Positions 45,370 to 54,243 are shown, numbered from the stretch's first letter. The stretch is DNA of 64,000 bases from Arthrobacter sp. MA-N2 (GCF_000517125.1 NZ_KI912155.1:2716034-2780033); one strand, 5' to 3'. Notes: generated from the sequence alone by a model not told the origin. Translations and numbers: made by a program.

Positions 45370-46293
45370 CTACTTTCCGGCGAGTGCGGGGACGGATCCT
45401 CGCTCAGCGCCCTTGGTGATCGGTACGCGCACGGCATTGCCCCACTCAGTCCAGGAACCGTCGTAATTGCGGACCGTTTCGAAACCGAGCAGGTACTTCA
45501 GGGCGAACCAGGTGTGGCTGGAACGTTCGCCGATGCGGCAATACGCCACGACGTCGTCGCCTGCTGTGAGGCCGGCTTCGCCGAGGTAGAGGTCCTCAAG
45601 TTCAGTGCGGTTGCGGTAGGTGCCGTCCTCGGCGGCAGCGCGTGCCCATGGGATGGAGGCAGCAGTGGGAATGTGGCCGCCGCGCAGGGCGCCCTCTTCG
45701 GGGTAGGCCGGCATGTGCGTGCGCTGGCCCGTGTATTCCTCGGGGGAGCGGACATCGATGAGCGGCTTGCCGAAGTGAGCCAGGACGTCGTCTTTGAAGG
45801 CACGGATCGGTGCATCGTTGCGTTCGACAACGGGGTATTCGCCCGGGGCAGGCTGCGGCACTTCAGTGGTGATATCGCGGCCTTCGGCAATCCACTTGTC
45901 GCGGCCACCGTCCAGGAGCCGGACGTCTTCGTGGCCGAAGAGCGTGAACACCCAGAGAGCGTAGGCGGCCCACCAATTGGACTTGTCACCGTAGATCACC
46001 ACGGTGGTGTCGCGGGAGATACCCTTGGCGGCTGCCAAGGACGCGAAAGCCGCACCGTCCACGTAGTCCCTGGTGACTTCATCGTTCAAGTCCGTGTGCC
46101 AGTCGATCTTGACTGCTCCCGGAATGTGGCCGGTCTCGTACAGAAGAACGTCCTCGTCGGATTCGACGACAACCAGCTTGCCGTCGCCGAGGGCGCCGCC
46201 TTCAATGGCCGCGGCAAGCCATTCGGTGGATACCAGGCGTTCGGGGTGGGCGTATGCGGCGAACTTCTCGTTCTGTTCAACGGGGTAGGACAT
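45370..46293 (-). CDS. Thiosulfate sulfurtransferase (two-domain rhodanese)
   Basis: 307 residues with two rhodanese domains: an inactive first ([37 protein letters not shown]) and a second with the active Cys in [20 protein letters not shown]. It moves sulfane sulfur from thiosulfate or mercaptopyruvate to acceptors. First gene of a probable rhodanese-sufE-ybaK cluster. The promoter should lie in the 208-bp gap shared with the divergent zapE. Confidence 0.92.
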   Translation of the reverse strand: MSYPVEQNEKFAAYAHPERLVSTEWLAAAIEGGALGDGKLVVVESDEDVLLYETGHIPGAVKIDWHTDLNDEVTRDYVDGAAFASLAAAKGISRDTTVVIYGDKSNWWAAYALWVFTLFGHEDVRLLDGGRDKWIAEGRDITTEVPQPAPGEYPVVERNDAPIRAFKDDVLAHFGKPLIDVRSPEEYTGQRTHMPAYPEEGALRGGHIPTAASIPWARAAAEDGTYRNRTELEDLYLGEAGLTAGDDVVAYCRIGERSSHTWFALKYLLGFETVRNYDGSWTEWGNAVRVPITKGAERGSVPALAGK

Positions 46294-46501
46294 AGCTATG
46301 GCCTTTCACTGACACTTTCACTGACACCGGGCGGCGCCGGACGATGGGACCTACCCGGCATTGATCCCACAGTATCGATGCCCGGGGACTAAAGCTCCCT
46401 TCCGTTCATATGGTGAAATATGGCCTTCATCACGTGTCCGCCGGGGCCACGCCATTGCCGGTATTCTTGCTGGGGACTTACGACACGAAGAACGGACCGC
46501 A

Positions 46502-47539
46502 TTGGTACAGATCGAACAGCTCGCCGCACGCACACCGGCGGTCTCAGCGGACGAGATTCTCAAGGGTTTCTACCCTTCGCCACGGTTCGGAGAAGTGTCC
46601 TTCAACAGCTACCGGCCCGATCCGAACCAACCGAGCCAAGCGGCGGCAGTCAAGTCCCTGGAAGCGTTTGGGGCGACGGTAGGCGCCGGTGACGGAGACG
46701 GCCTCTTCAAACGCTTTTTCGGCAAGAAGGTCAACGGCAGGGCAGGCATTTACCTCGATGGCGGGTTCGGGGTCGGAAAGACCCACCTGCTGGCTTCTTT
46801 GTGGCACTCCGCGCCGGGGCCGAAGGCCTTCGGAACATTCGTGGAGTACACCAACTTGGTGGGCGCCCTGTCATTTCGCAAGACCGTGGACGCTTTGAGC
46901 AGCTACAAGCTTGTCTGCATTGACGAATTCGAGCTCGACGATCCGGGCGACACGGTATTGATGTCCCGCCTCATGCGTGAGCTGGCCGACGCCGGCGTGA
47001 AGCTCGCCGCAACCTCCAACACCTTGCCTGGTTCACTGGGAGATGGCCGCTTCGCAGCCGTCGACTTCCAGCGGGAGATCCAGGTCCTCGCCGACCAGTT
47101 CGATGTCGTCAGGATCGACGGCGAAGACTTCCGCCACCGTGGATTGCCTGCTGCCCCGGCTCCCTTGAAGACGGAAGACCTCAAACGGCAAATGTACGCC
47201 GAGTTCGATGGCCAGACCGTGGCCATGGATGACTTCCGCGGCCTGATCGAACATCTCGCCGGTGTCCACCCCAGCCGTTATCGAAAGCTGATCGCTGGAA
47301 TCGACGCGGTCGTCTGGCGGGATGTGGAAACCATTACGGAGCAAGCCGTAGCCCTCCGCTTCGTGGTGCTTGCCGACCGTTTGTACGACAAGGACGTCCC
47401 GATCCTCGCCAGCGGCGTGCCGTTCGACAAGCTCTTCACCGAGGAAATGATGACCGGCGGCTACATGAAGAAATACTTCCGAGCTGTGTCCCGACTGACC
47501 GCCTTGGCGCGCGAGGGCCAGAACCACGAACCCTCCTAG
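46502..47539 (+). CDS. zapE: ZapE-type cell division ATPase (AFG1-like)
   Basis: 345 residues from TTG 46502, which gives the expected N-terminus MVQIEQLAAR; the frame is open upstream but without family similarity. Walker A is GGFGVGKTHLLAS, Walker B is LVCIDEFELDDPGD, followed by LAATSNTLPGSLGDGRFAAV. ZapE/AFG1-family AAA-like ATPases are linked to Z-ring stability and membrane-protein turnover. Transcribed alone. TATTCT near 46470 could be its -10, but no -35 is convincing. Confidence 0.85.
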   Translation: MVQIEQLAARTPAVSADEILKGFYPSPRFGEVSFNSYRPDPNQPSQAAAVKSLEAFGATVGAGDGDGLFKRFFGKKVNGRAGIYLDGGFGVGKTHLLASLWHSAPGPKAFGTFVEYTNLVGALSFRKTVDALSSYKLVCIDEFELDDPGDTVLMSRLMRELADAGVKLAATSNTLPGSLGDGRFAAVDFQREIQVLADQFDVVRIDGEDFRHRGLPAAPAPLKTEDLKRQMYAEFDGQTVAMDDFRGLIEHLAGVHPSRYRKLIAGIDAVVWRDVETITEQAVALRFVVLADRLYDKDVPILASGVPFDKLFTEEMMTGGYMKKYFRAVSRLTALAREGQNHEPS

Positions 47540-47544
47540 GGACT

Positions 47545-47990
47545 CTGCTGCCCCGCTCTGCTTTTGGCGTTCCCGGTCTTTCAGCACCTGGCCGAGGCCG
47601 CGATCCAGCGCCTGCACCTGTCCTCGCCAGCTTCTTCCCCGGCAGCCAGGTCGGCACTCAGTGCGGCCAGGGTGATCGCATGTCCGCCGAACGGAGCCCC
47701 AGCGCAATTCGGGCAAGAGCCCGTTGGAAGGGATGCTGACGCCGTTGACCGCGAGGGCCACCAGGAGCCCGGCAGGGACTGGTCAGGGCGGTCAGTACTC
47801 CAGCGATAAGGAAGGCGCCGACGGCGGCGGCCACCCGCCGTCGGGCACTCCGGCTCCTCCTGTGTGGCCCCGACCGCCTTGAGGCCCGCGAGCACGACGG
47901 CGAAGGATGAAGTGATACCGAGCAACGCCGTCACGATCCCAGCCACAAGGGGGCGGGACAGTTGCCGGGAAGCGGGAATAGGACGTAGCT
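47545..47990 (-). pseudogene. benE: Decayed benzoate/H+ symporter-like gene (benE remnant)
   Basis: In the minus strand three frames each carry recognisable BenE pieces in the right order: SRPLVAGIVTALLGITSSF and VVLAGLKAVGATQEE (about 47970-47845), VGAFLIAGVLTALTS (about 47825-47780), LLVALAVNGVSIPSNG (about 47770-47720) and APFGGHAITLAALSADLA with RRWIAAS (about 47700-47600). An intact symporter has about 390 residues, so most membrane helices are missing as well as the frame being broken at least twice. No continuous reading frame remains. It lies in the otherwise gene-poor 47540-48200 stretch. Confidence 0.7.
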
Positions 47991-48091
47991 GTCCGGTGTG
48001 GAGAGGTCACGCTGGCATAGTCCTTCATGTTAGCCGAACCGGCGCGCAGCCAGTGGGCGGGCGAAGCAAAGCCCAGGCGATTAAACGCCTA

Positions 48092-48127
48092 GGGCACCGG
48101 CGGCGCCTCGCGGCGGGACCGGTGCCC
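48092..48127. repeat. Inverted repeat GGGCACCGG/CCGGTGCCC
   Basis: Nine-base perfect arms (48092-48100 and 48119-48127) enclose an 18-base GC-rich centre. It lies between the benE remnant and the small antitoxin-like ORF. No T-run follows directly on either strand, so a terminator role is uncertain. Confidence 0.5.
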
Positions 48128-48200
48128 CGTTGACGTAACTGTAATCGGGAGCTCTGGCCGGAAAGACCGGTTACGGAGCCTCATCCGTGGAGGGAGCTGT

Positions 48201-48314
48201 CTAGGCCGGAGCCCTGCCAGCGTCACCGGCTTTCTCGATGCCGCACTTGATGGCTTCTCCATTGCCACCAATGAGGTCCTGAGCTTTGCCCTTCAGATCG
48301 TCAAGTAATCCCAC
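48201..48314 (-). CDS. Very short MT0933-like antitoxin-type ORF (probably truncated)
   Basis: 37 residues starting GTG 48314 behind a good GGGAGG five bases upstream: MGLLDDLKGKAQDLIGG, then GEAIKCGIEKAGDAG, then RAPA and TAG. The start resembles the small actinobacterial antitoxin-like family (MT0933/PF14013), whose members continue with a VDSKTGGKYADKVD-type C-terminal half that is missing here. Either a truncated gene or a decayed remnant; no toxin gene is seen beside it. The family call rests on ~35 residues. Confidence 0.5.
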   Translation of the reverse strand: MGLLDDLKGKAQDLIGGNGEAIKCGIEKAGDAGRAPA

Positions 48315-48430
48315 GGGCACCTCCCTTCAATCGCGGAGCCAGTTCGCTCCTCCGTTCTCGATCCTAACCCGAGACTCCGGAGGTGCCAAGAGTTAGCGTG
48401 ACTGGGATGTCAAATGGTTTTCCCGAGCAG

Positions 48431-49870
48431 TCACGCTTGTTGGTGACGCGGGCTTTCCGGATTCATGAGCGAGTGCTTGCGACCATAGGTGAAGTAGATC
48501 ACCAGCCCGACCACCAGCCAGACCACAAAGCGGAGCCAGGTTTCCCAGTGCAACTGGATCATGAGGAAGGCCGAGGCGAGGACGCCGAAGGCAGGCACCA
48601 AAGGCATGAGGGGCAGCCTGAAGGTGCGCGGAGCGTCGGGCTTCTTGTAGCGGAAGACGATCACCGCCAAGCACACCACCACGAACGCTGCGAGGATGCC
48701 GATGTTGGTCAGATCGGCAACGGCCTTGATGGGGAAGACTCCGGCGAGCAAGGCCGAGGCAATGCCGGCGATCCATGTGACGCGCTGCGGGGTGCCGTGC
48801 TTGTCGGTTCCGGCAAACCATCCGGGAAGCAGGCCGTCGCGGCTCATCGAGAACCAGACGCGGGTGACGCCCAGGAGGAAGGTCAGCATCACGGTCAGAA
48901 TGGACAGGACCGCGAATACGGAAATGATGGTGGCAATGACGGGCAGACCGACGCCGGTGAATGCGGAGGCGAAGCCGGCGGTGGGGTTGATGTCCTTGTA
49001 GTTCTGCATCCCGGTGAGCACCAAGGTCGCCGCAACGTAAAGGAGCATGGCGATGACGAGGGACAGCACAATCGCTTTCGGCATGTGCTTCTTGCCATCC
49101 GTAGCTTCCTCGGCGGCTGTACTCATTGCGTCGTAGCCGAACACGGCGAAGAAGACCGTGGCCGAGCCCGCCAGCACGGGCCCGAAGCCGCTGGGCATGA
49201 ACGGGTTGTAGTTGTTGGTGTTGATGTAGAAGATCCCCAGGCCAATGATGAACAGGATGAGTACTACCTTGATGGCCACTGCAACGAGTTCGAAGCGGCC
49301 AAATGCCTTGGTTCCGCGGCTGAGGATCCAGGTGACCAGCAGGCAGACCAGGATAGCCGGCAGGTTGATGACACCGCCCTTCCCTTCGTCCACCGTCGAA
49401 GTCATCCAGGCGGGCATGTGGAGGCCGATCCCGGAAAGGAACGCATCAAAGTAACCGGAAATGCCGATCGCGACGACGGCGACAATGGCGATGTATTCCA
49501 ACAGGAGGTCCCAGCCTATGAACCATCCGATGACCTCGCCCAAGGCAACGTACCCATAGGTGTAGGCCGAACCGGCGCGGGGGATCATTCCGGCGAATTC
49601 CGCGTAGGACAGGGCGGCAGCGGCGGACGCAAGGCCAGCAACCAGGAATGAAATCAGCACAGCCGGGCCTACGCCCGGGCTGTCCTTGCTTCCATGCGCC
49701 ACGAGTCCGGCGAGGGAGAAGATCCCGACGCCGATGATGCCGCCGACGCCGATGGCCGTCAGTTGCCAGAGGCCCAGGCTCTTGAAGAGCCCGCTGTGCT
49801 TGCTCTCCTCCTCGATGTCATCAATGGGTTTCTTCCGCATGATTGATCGGACAAGCGTTTCTTGATTCAC
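48431..49870 (-). CDS. APC-family (cationic) amino acid permease
   Basis: 479 residues, about 12-13 membrane helices, from GTG 49870 with GGAG six bases upstream. The first helix has LTAIGVGGIIGVGIFSLAG, the unwound substrate-binding stretch typical of APC transporters; RAGSAYTYGYVALGEVIGWF and AFFGYDAMSTAAEEATDGKK-like text (VFFAVFGYDAMSTAAEEA) place it with the CAT/YfnA group. Substrate unknown. A possible operator AAATCAC-N10-GTGATTT lies upstream. Confidence 0.88.
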   Translation of the reverse strand: MNQETLVRSIMRKKPIDDIEEESKHSGLFKSLGLWQLTAIGVGGIIGVGIFSLAGLVAHGSKDSPGVGPAVLISFLVAGLASAAAALSYAEFAGMIPRAGSAYTYGYVALGEVIGWFIGWDLLLEYIAIVAVVAIGISGYFDAFLSGIGLHMPAWMTSTVDEGKGGVINLPAILVCLLVTWILSRGTKAFGRFELVAVAIKVVLILFIIGLGIFYINTNNYNPFMPSGFGPVLAGSATVFFAVFGYDAMSTAAEEATDGKKHMPKAIVLSLVIAMLLYVAATLVLTGMQNYKDINPTAGFASAFTGVGLPVIATIISVFAVLSILTVMLTFLLGVTRVWFSMSRDGLLPGWFAGTDKHGTPQRVTWIAGIASALLAGVFPIKAVADLTNIGILAAFVVVCLAVIVFRYKKPDAPRTFRLPLMPLVPAFGVLASAFLMIQLHWETWLRFVVWLVVGLVIYFTYGRKHSLMNPESPRHQQA

Positions 49871-49927
49871 CGTTTGCTCCTGCCGGTTGGCGTGGACGAA
49901 TGAGACCTGAAGAAAAGTATGCGATCC

Positions 49928-49951
49928 AAATCACATTGGATAAAGTGATTT
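49928..49951. promoter_or_regulatory. Inverted repeat AAATCAC-N10-GTGATTT before the permease
   Basis: Seven-base perfect arms at 49928-49934 and 49945-49951, about 70 bases before the permease start codon and just upstream of a TACTTT hexamer on the minus strand that could be the -10. The size and spacing suit a dimeric repressor or Lrp-like regulator. The half site resembles CAAATCACA seen in the satP upstream region. Confidence 0.45.
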
Positions 49952-50144
49952 TTGCTGAGCAGTATTCATTAGCCCCGCTGAATCTTCGTGCGAGCCACAT
50001 GCGCGTAAAAGGACAAATTATGGGTCTGGGAGGGCTTGCTTCCCAGTGTTGGCGGGCAAGCAAAGGGGCTTCAGTGCCTTGGTTGCGGGTCCAGCAGTCC
50101 TTGAGCGTCCTGATGTGAGCCGTAGAGTCGCGTGCCAAAGAGGT

Positions 50145-50236
50145 CGATTCTGCTGGATCATTCCACTTGCCAACGGTGTCGGCCGCGTGATTCCGGGGCG
50201 CCGGAAGGTGGGAACGCCGATGATCCAGCAGAATCG
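50145..50236. repeat. Long inverted repeat, 17-bp perfect arms around 58 bases
   Basis: Arm 1 is 50145-50161 (CGATTCTGCTGGATCAT), arm 2 is its exact complement at 50220-50236. The enclosed 58 bases include a second hairpin TTCCGG-ggcg-CCGGAA (50191-50206). Together they can fold as an extended stem-loop. No reading frame explains it. It lies in the 49871-50351 gap between the permease start and the tRNA cluster; the rest of that gap holds the permease promoter region and the tRNA terminator. Confidence 0.7.
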
Positions 50237-50273
50237 CGCATTCCGCCTGCGGGCGGCGCGCCAGACGAGGGCA

Positions 50274-50303
50274 CAAAAAAAGCAGCTCCCTGGGAGCTGC
50301 TTT
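50274..50303 (-). terminator. Rho-independent terminator of the minus-strand tRNA cluster
   Basis: On the minus strand an 11-bp stem (AAAGCAGCTCC with its complement, loop of three) runs directly into seven T residues. It lies about 50 bases beyond the 3' end of the last tRNA-Gly. Confidence 0.88.
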
Positions 50304-50351
50304 GGAGGGTGATACGGCTGTGAACGCCGGTGCTTGCCGGACGGGGATACG

Positions 50352-50427
<76 letters not shown>

Positions 50428-50485
50428 ACATGATGACTGTTCCGCTCGAAGCCGGACTTTCACCATCAAGCAAGTTGCCTTGCTC

Positions 50486-50560
50486 TGGTGGGCGATACTG
50501 GGATCGAACCAGTGACCTCTTCCGTGTCAGGGAAGCGCGCTACCGCTGCGCCAATCGCCC
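50486..50560 (-). tRNA. tRNA-Val(GAC), copy 1
   Basis: Acceptor stem GGGCGAT/ATCGCCC, anticodon stem CTTCC/GGAAG with loop CTGACAC (GAC), T-loop GTTCGATCC, and an encoded CCA end. Body identical to the copy at 50738-50812. Confidence 0.95.
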
Positions 50561-50607
50561 GGATCGGCGTGAGCCGACCGGCCCGTTGCCGGGACGTGGA
50601 AAACAAG

Positions 50608-50680
<73 letters not shown>

Positions 50681-50737
50681 ACATGATGGCCGTACCGGCC
50701 GAACCGGACTTTCATCATCAAGCAAGTTGCCTTGCTC

Positions 50738-50812
50738 TGGTGGGCGATACTGGGATCGAACCAGTGACCTCTTCCGTGTCAGGGAAGCGCGCTACCGCTG
50801 CGCCAATCGCCC
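50738..50812 (-). tRNA. tRNA-Val(GAC), copy 2
   Basis: Same body and encoded CCA as copy 1, anticodon GAC. The preceding spacer to tRNA-Gly copy 2 is nearly identical to the spacer of copy 1, showing that a Gly-Val unit was duplicated. Confidence 0.95.
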
Positions 50813-50853
50813 AAATGCAATCCGGCCTGGACCGGAAACCAAGGTTTTCACCG

Positions 50854-50924
50854 AGGTGGGTACGGGATTCGAACCCGTGTATACGGCTTTGCAGGCCGCT
50901 GCCTCGCCTCTCGGCCAACCCACC
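50854..50924 (-). tRNA. tRNA-Cys(GCA)
   Basis: 71 bases, acceptor stem GGTGGGT/ACCCACC, anticodon stem CGGCC/GCCG-type with loop CTGCAAA (GCA), T-loop GTTCGAATC, discriminator T, no encoded CCA. Confidence 0.93.
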
Positions 50925-50979
50925 GTGTAAGCACGATTCCTGGAGTTCCAAGAAGTTCATGCCGTGACAGTGTCCTGCG

Positions 50980-51052
<73 letters not shown>

Positions 51053-51260
51053 ATAGCCTTATTCGACGGCCTGCCCGCAAGGGACATTCCGTCGCTTTCC
51101 GACGAGTAAAAACTCTATAGGAGGTTCGGGGAAACTCCAAATCGATCTGTCCGAATGGTCGGCAATGGGCGTAAGTTCCTTGAATTGGCGCGGATTTTGC
51201 GAGTTACACCCATGTGATTCGCTTGCGGTATTACGGAGTTCGCCGGGTCTCCTGGTCGCT

Positions 51261-51290
51261 ATTCCGTATGGCATCATTCCGTATGGCATC
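51261..51290. repeat. 15-bp tandem repeat, two copies
   Basis: ATTCCGTATGGCATC occurs twice in direct succession in the 283-bp gap between the divergent tRNA transcripts, just upstream of the tRNA-Val(CAC) promoter. No gene is seen in the gap. Confidence 0.8.
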
Positions 51291-51297
51291 CCGATTT

Positions 51298-51325
51298 TTG
51301 AATTCCGGCATGGGTCGGTTAGTCT
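51298..51325 (+). promoter_or_regulatory. Promoter of tRNA-Val(CAC)
   Basis: TTGAAT (51298-51303), 16-base spacer, TAGTCT (51320-51325). Transcription would start near 51332, four bases before the mature tRNA 5' end. Confidence 0.6.
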
Positions 51326-51335
51326 TCTTGTGCAC

Positions 51336-51410
51336 GGGCGATTGGCGCAGTGGTAGCGCGCTTCGTTCACACCGAAGAGGTCACTGGTTCGAACCCAGTA
51401 TCGCCCACCA
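51336..51410 (+). tRNA. tRNA-Val(CAC)
   Basis: Acceptor stem GGGCGAT/ATCGCCC as in the GAC isoacceptor, anticodon loop TTCACAC (CAC), T-loop GTTCGAACC, encoded CCA at 51408-51410. Alone on the plus strand, divergent from the tRNA cluster. Confidence 0.95.
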
Positions 51411-51412
51411 GG

Positions 51413-51458
51413 AAGGAGCCCTTCCGGCCGCAGAAATTTCCGGCCGGAAGGGCTCCTT
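51413..51458. terminator. Bidirectional terminator between tRNA-Val and acs
   Basis: An 18-bp perfect stem (51413-51430 with 51441-51458) with a 10-base loop, ending in TTT on the plus strand and having AA-rich flanks for the minus strand. It separates the converging tRNA-Val(CAC) and acs transcripts. Confidence 0.8.
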
Positions 51459-51495
51459 TGCGCTGCCTGGATGCTGTCGGTCCGGATGCTTTCGG

Positions 51496-53475
51496 CTAGT
51501 GCGAGCCTCCCGCGCCGCCCGGCATGCCGGCCTTGATCAGGTCCATCACCGACGAGTCCGCCAGGGTAGTGACATCCCCAATCGGCCGGTCCTGTGCGAC
51601 GTCTTTGAGCAGCCGCCGCATGATCTTGCCGGACCGGGTCTTGGGAAGCTCTGCCACCACCATGATTTGTCGGGGCCGAGCGATCTTGCCGATTTCCTTG
51701 GCCACATGTTCACGAAGCTCCTGCACGACCTCCGGACCGCCGTCGCCCGCCTCGCTGCGGAGGATGACGAAGGCGACGATGCCTTGCCCAGTGGTTTCGT
51801 CCGTAGCGCCGACGACGGCGGCTTCGGCGACTTTCGCATGGGAGACGAGGGCCGATTCGATTTCCGTGGTCGAAAGGCGGTGCCCTGCCACGTTCATCAC
51901 ATCGTCCACCCGGCCCATGAGCCAAATATCCCCGTCCTCGTCCCTTTTCGAGCCGTCGCCCGTAAAGTAGAGCCCCGGGAACCGCGACCAATACGTCTCG
52001 ACGTAGCGGTCGTCGTCGCCCCAAATGGTGCGCAACATGGACGGCCAGGGTTCCCTCAGCACCAGGTAGCCGCCGGAACCGTTGGCGACCGATGCACCCG
52101 AGTCATCCACGACGTCGGCGACGACCCCCGGGAGGGCCTTCATCGCGGCGCCGGGCTTGCCTGCCGTGACTCCAGGGAGAGGACTGATCATGATCGACCC
52201 GGTCTCGGTCTGCCACCAGGTGTCCACCACAGGCGTCCGGCTGTGCCCGATGTTCTCCCGATACCACATGTATGCGGCAGGGTTGATCGGCTCGCCCACC
52301 GTGCCGATGACGCGCAGGCTCCCGAGGCTGTACTTGGCCGGTATCTGGGCGCCCCACTTCATGAACGTCCGGATAGCGGTCGGCGCGCAGTAGAGAATCG
52401 AGACCTTGTACTTGTCGATGATTTCCCACCAGCGGCCTTGGTGCGGGGTGTCAGGAGTGCCTTCGTAGAGCACGGAGGTGGCGCCGTTGGCCAGGGGCCC
52501 GTACACGATGTAGCTGTGCCCGGTCACCCAGCCGATGTCCGCGGCTGTCCAAAAGATATCGGACTCGGCTTTGAGATCGAACACTGCCCAGTGGGTATAG
52601 GCGCAGGCGGTCAAGTAGCCGCCGGTGGTGTGCAGAATGCCCTTGGGCTTGCCCGTGGTTCCCGAGGTGTACATCACGTACAGCGGATGTTCGGCGTCGA
52701 ACGCCTCGGCTTGGTGATCGGCGGAAGCCAGCTCGACTGATTCGTGCCACCAGATATCCCGCCCCGGCGTCCAGTCGACTTCCTGGCCGGTGCGGCGGAC
52801 CACCAGGACGTTGCGGACGTCGGGACAGTCCAGCAGGGCCTCGTCAACGGCGGACTTCAGCCCGATCTCCTTGCCGCGGCGGTAGGCGCCATCGGAGGTT
52901 ATGACAATCCGGGCATCGCAGTCGTGGATCCGGGTCCGGAGGGCGTCCGCGGAAAAGCCGCCGAACACGACTGTGTGGGGGGCTCCTATCCGGGCGCAAG
53001 CCAGCATTGACACCACGGTTTCCGGAATCATCGGCATGTAGATGGCCACCCGGTCTCCGGCCCTGACGCCCAAATCGCTCAGGGTGTTGGCCGCTTGGCA
53101 GACCATGTGCGTGAGCTCGGCGTAGGTGATGGTACGGGTGTCTCCGCCTTCTCCTTCGAAGTAGTATGCGACTTTGTCTCCGCGACCGGCGGCTACGTGC
53201 CGGTCCAGGCAGTTGTAGGCGGCATTGAGTTTGCCCCCGACGAACCATTTGGCGAATGGCGGATTGGACCAGTCCAGGACTTCGGTCCATTTTTGCGACC
53301 AATCCAGCCGCCCTGCCTGGCTGGCCCAGAACGCCAGCCTGTCGTCGTCGGCCTTGTCATAGTCCGACGACGTAGCGTTGGCTTGGGCCGAAAAGCCGGC
53401 GTCCGGCGGGAATCGCCGTTGTTCGTGCAGCAGGTTCGCGAGGGTTTCATCCGATTCTGTGGGATAGTCGGCCAT
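51496..53475 (-). CDS. acs: Acetyl-CoA synthetase (AMP-forming)
   Basis: 659 residues from ATG 53475 (a GTG lies one codon earlier). The adenylate-forming P-loop is YTSGTTGKPKGILHTTGGYL near 265; VDTWWQTETGSIMISP near 405 and the GRVDDVMNVAGHRLST hinge follow. The C-terminal PKTRSGKIMRRLL holds the Lys acetylated by Pat-type enzymes in other bacteria. It makes acetyl-CoA from acetate, ATP and CoA. It begins within ten bases of the satP stop, so both share the CRP-associated promoter upstream of satP. Confidence 0.95.
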   Translation of the reverse strand: MADYPTESDETLANLLHEQRRFPPDAGFSAQANATSSDYDKADDDRLAFWASQAGRLDWSQKWTEVLDWSNPPFAKWFVGGKLNAAYNCLDRHVAAGRGDKVAYYFEGEGGDTRTITYAELTHMVCQAANTLSDLGVRAGDRVAIYMPMIPETVVSMLACARIGAPHTVVFGGFSADALRTRIHDCDARIVITSDGAYRRGKEIGLKSAVDEALLDCPDVRNVLVVRRTGQEVDWTPGRDIWWHESVELASADHQAEAFDAEHPLYVMYTSGTTGKPKGILHTTGGYLTACAYTHWAVFDLKAESDIFWTAADIGWVTGHSYIVYGPLANGATSVLYEGTPDTPHQGRWWEIIDKYKVSILYCAPTAIRTFMKWGAQIPAKYSLGSLRVIGTVGEPINPAAYMWYRENIGHSRTPVVDTWWQTETGSIMISPLPGVTAGKPGAAMKALPGVVADVVDDSGASVANGSGGYLVLREPWPSMLRTIWGDDDRYVETYWSRFPGLYFTGDGSKRDEDGDIWLMGRVDDVMNVAGHRLSTTEIESALVSHAKVAEAAVVGATDETTGQGIVAFVILRSEAGDGGPEVVQELREHVAKEIGKIARPRQIMVVAELPKTRSGKIMRRLLKDVAQDRPIGDVTTLADSSVMDLIKAGMPGGAGGSH

Positions 53476-53481
53476 CACCGG

Positions 53482-54156
53482 TCACCGTCGCCCCACCGGG
53501 AGCACGGTCCGCTTGAAGGTGGAGTTCGCGACGACCGCGAGGGAACAGTACCAGGCAATGAGCGCCGTCACGAGGCCCAGCCAGCCGCCCAGCATCGTCA
53601 TTCCGCTTGCCCCCGCGAAGGCGCCGATGAACAAGGCAATGAAGGTGAGGGTCAGGAACACGAAGACGGCAAAGACGCCCAGGCTGACGCGCCACGAGGC
53701 AATGGTCATGTAGGCCGTAAAGATTGCCCACGCCAGCAGGTAAAGGCCCACCGCCTTGCCGGCGTCCGCGGCGGGAAGGCCGGCTGCACTGAACTGGCTC
53801 AAGAACCAGAACGAGAGCCAGAACGCTCCGTACGAGCAAAACGCGGTCGCGCCGAAGACATTCCGGTTGGCAAACTCCCAGATCCCTGCGGCGAATTGTG
53901 CGAGGCCGCCATAAAAAAGTGCCAGTCCCAAGACAACGGGTTCGTCGGCTTTGACGATCAGGCCGGCATTAATGGCACTCAAGACGAACGTCGTCATTGC
54001 GAAAGCGCCCAAACCCAAAGCAGCCGGATCGGCAAATGGGGGACTGGGGCTCGCCTGTGGAGAAATTACAGGGCCTTGGGCTGATAGGGGATTTGCAGCC
54101 CGGTGACCACTGTCGGCCGGGACGGTTCCCGCGGCAGAACTAGATTCGACACTCAT
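53482..54156 (-). CDS. satP: Acetate/succinate-proton symporter of the GPR1/FUN34/YaaH family
   Basis: 224 residues from ATG 54156, chosen for AAGGAG seven bases upstream. After a ~50-residue Ser/Pro/Ala-rich N-terminus come six membrane helices. The family motif region is FADPAALGLGAFAMTTFVLS (the NPAPLGL-type motif), with FYGGLAQFAAGIWEFANRN and FGATAFCSYGAFWLS following. Members take up acetate with protons. Coupling with acs gives an acetate uptake and activation operon. Confidence 0.9.
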   Translation of the reverse strand: MSVESSSAAGTVPADSGHRAANPLSAQGPVISPQASPSPPFADPAALGLGAFAMTTFVLSAINAGLIVKADEPVVLGLALFYGGLAQFAAGIWEFANRNVFGATAFCSYGAFWLSFWFLSQFSAAGLPAADAGKAVGLYLLAWAIFTAYMTIASWRVSLGVFAVFVFLTLTFIALFIGAFAGASGMTMLGGWLGLVTALIAWYCSLAVVANSTFKRTVLPVGRR

Positions 54157-54196
54157 GGTACGACTCCTTGGTCGGCACCAGCTCCACTGCCGGTGA

Positions 54197-54225
54197 CTTA
54201 TATCAGAGTACACCTGAGTGTGCAA
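54197..54225 (-). promoter_or_regulatory. Promoter of satP-acs
   Basis: On the minus strand TTGCAC (54225-54220), a 17-base spacer and TATAAG (54202-54197), i.e. 4/6 and 5/6 to the consensus with ideal spacing. The start of transcription is predicted near 54190, about 34 bases before the satP ATG. Confidence 0.7.
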
Positions 54226-54243
54226 GTCGATATTGAAAAGGGC

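Noticed and set aside
48383..49651. 422-codon plus-strand frame
   Set aside because: Antisense to the amino acid permease and made of Asp/Gly/His/Glu-rich text typical of a shadow frame.
51214..52740. 508-codon plus-strand frame running through tRNA-Val(CAC) into acs
   Set aside because: It crosses a tRNA and a strong terminator and is antisense to acs, so it cannot be a real gene.
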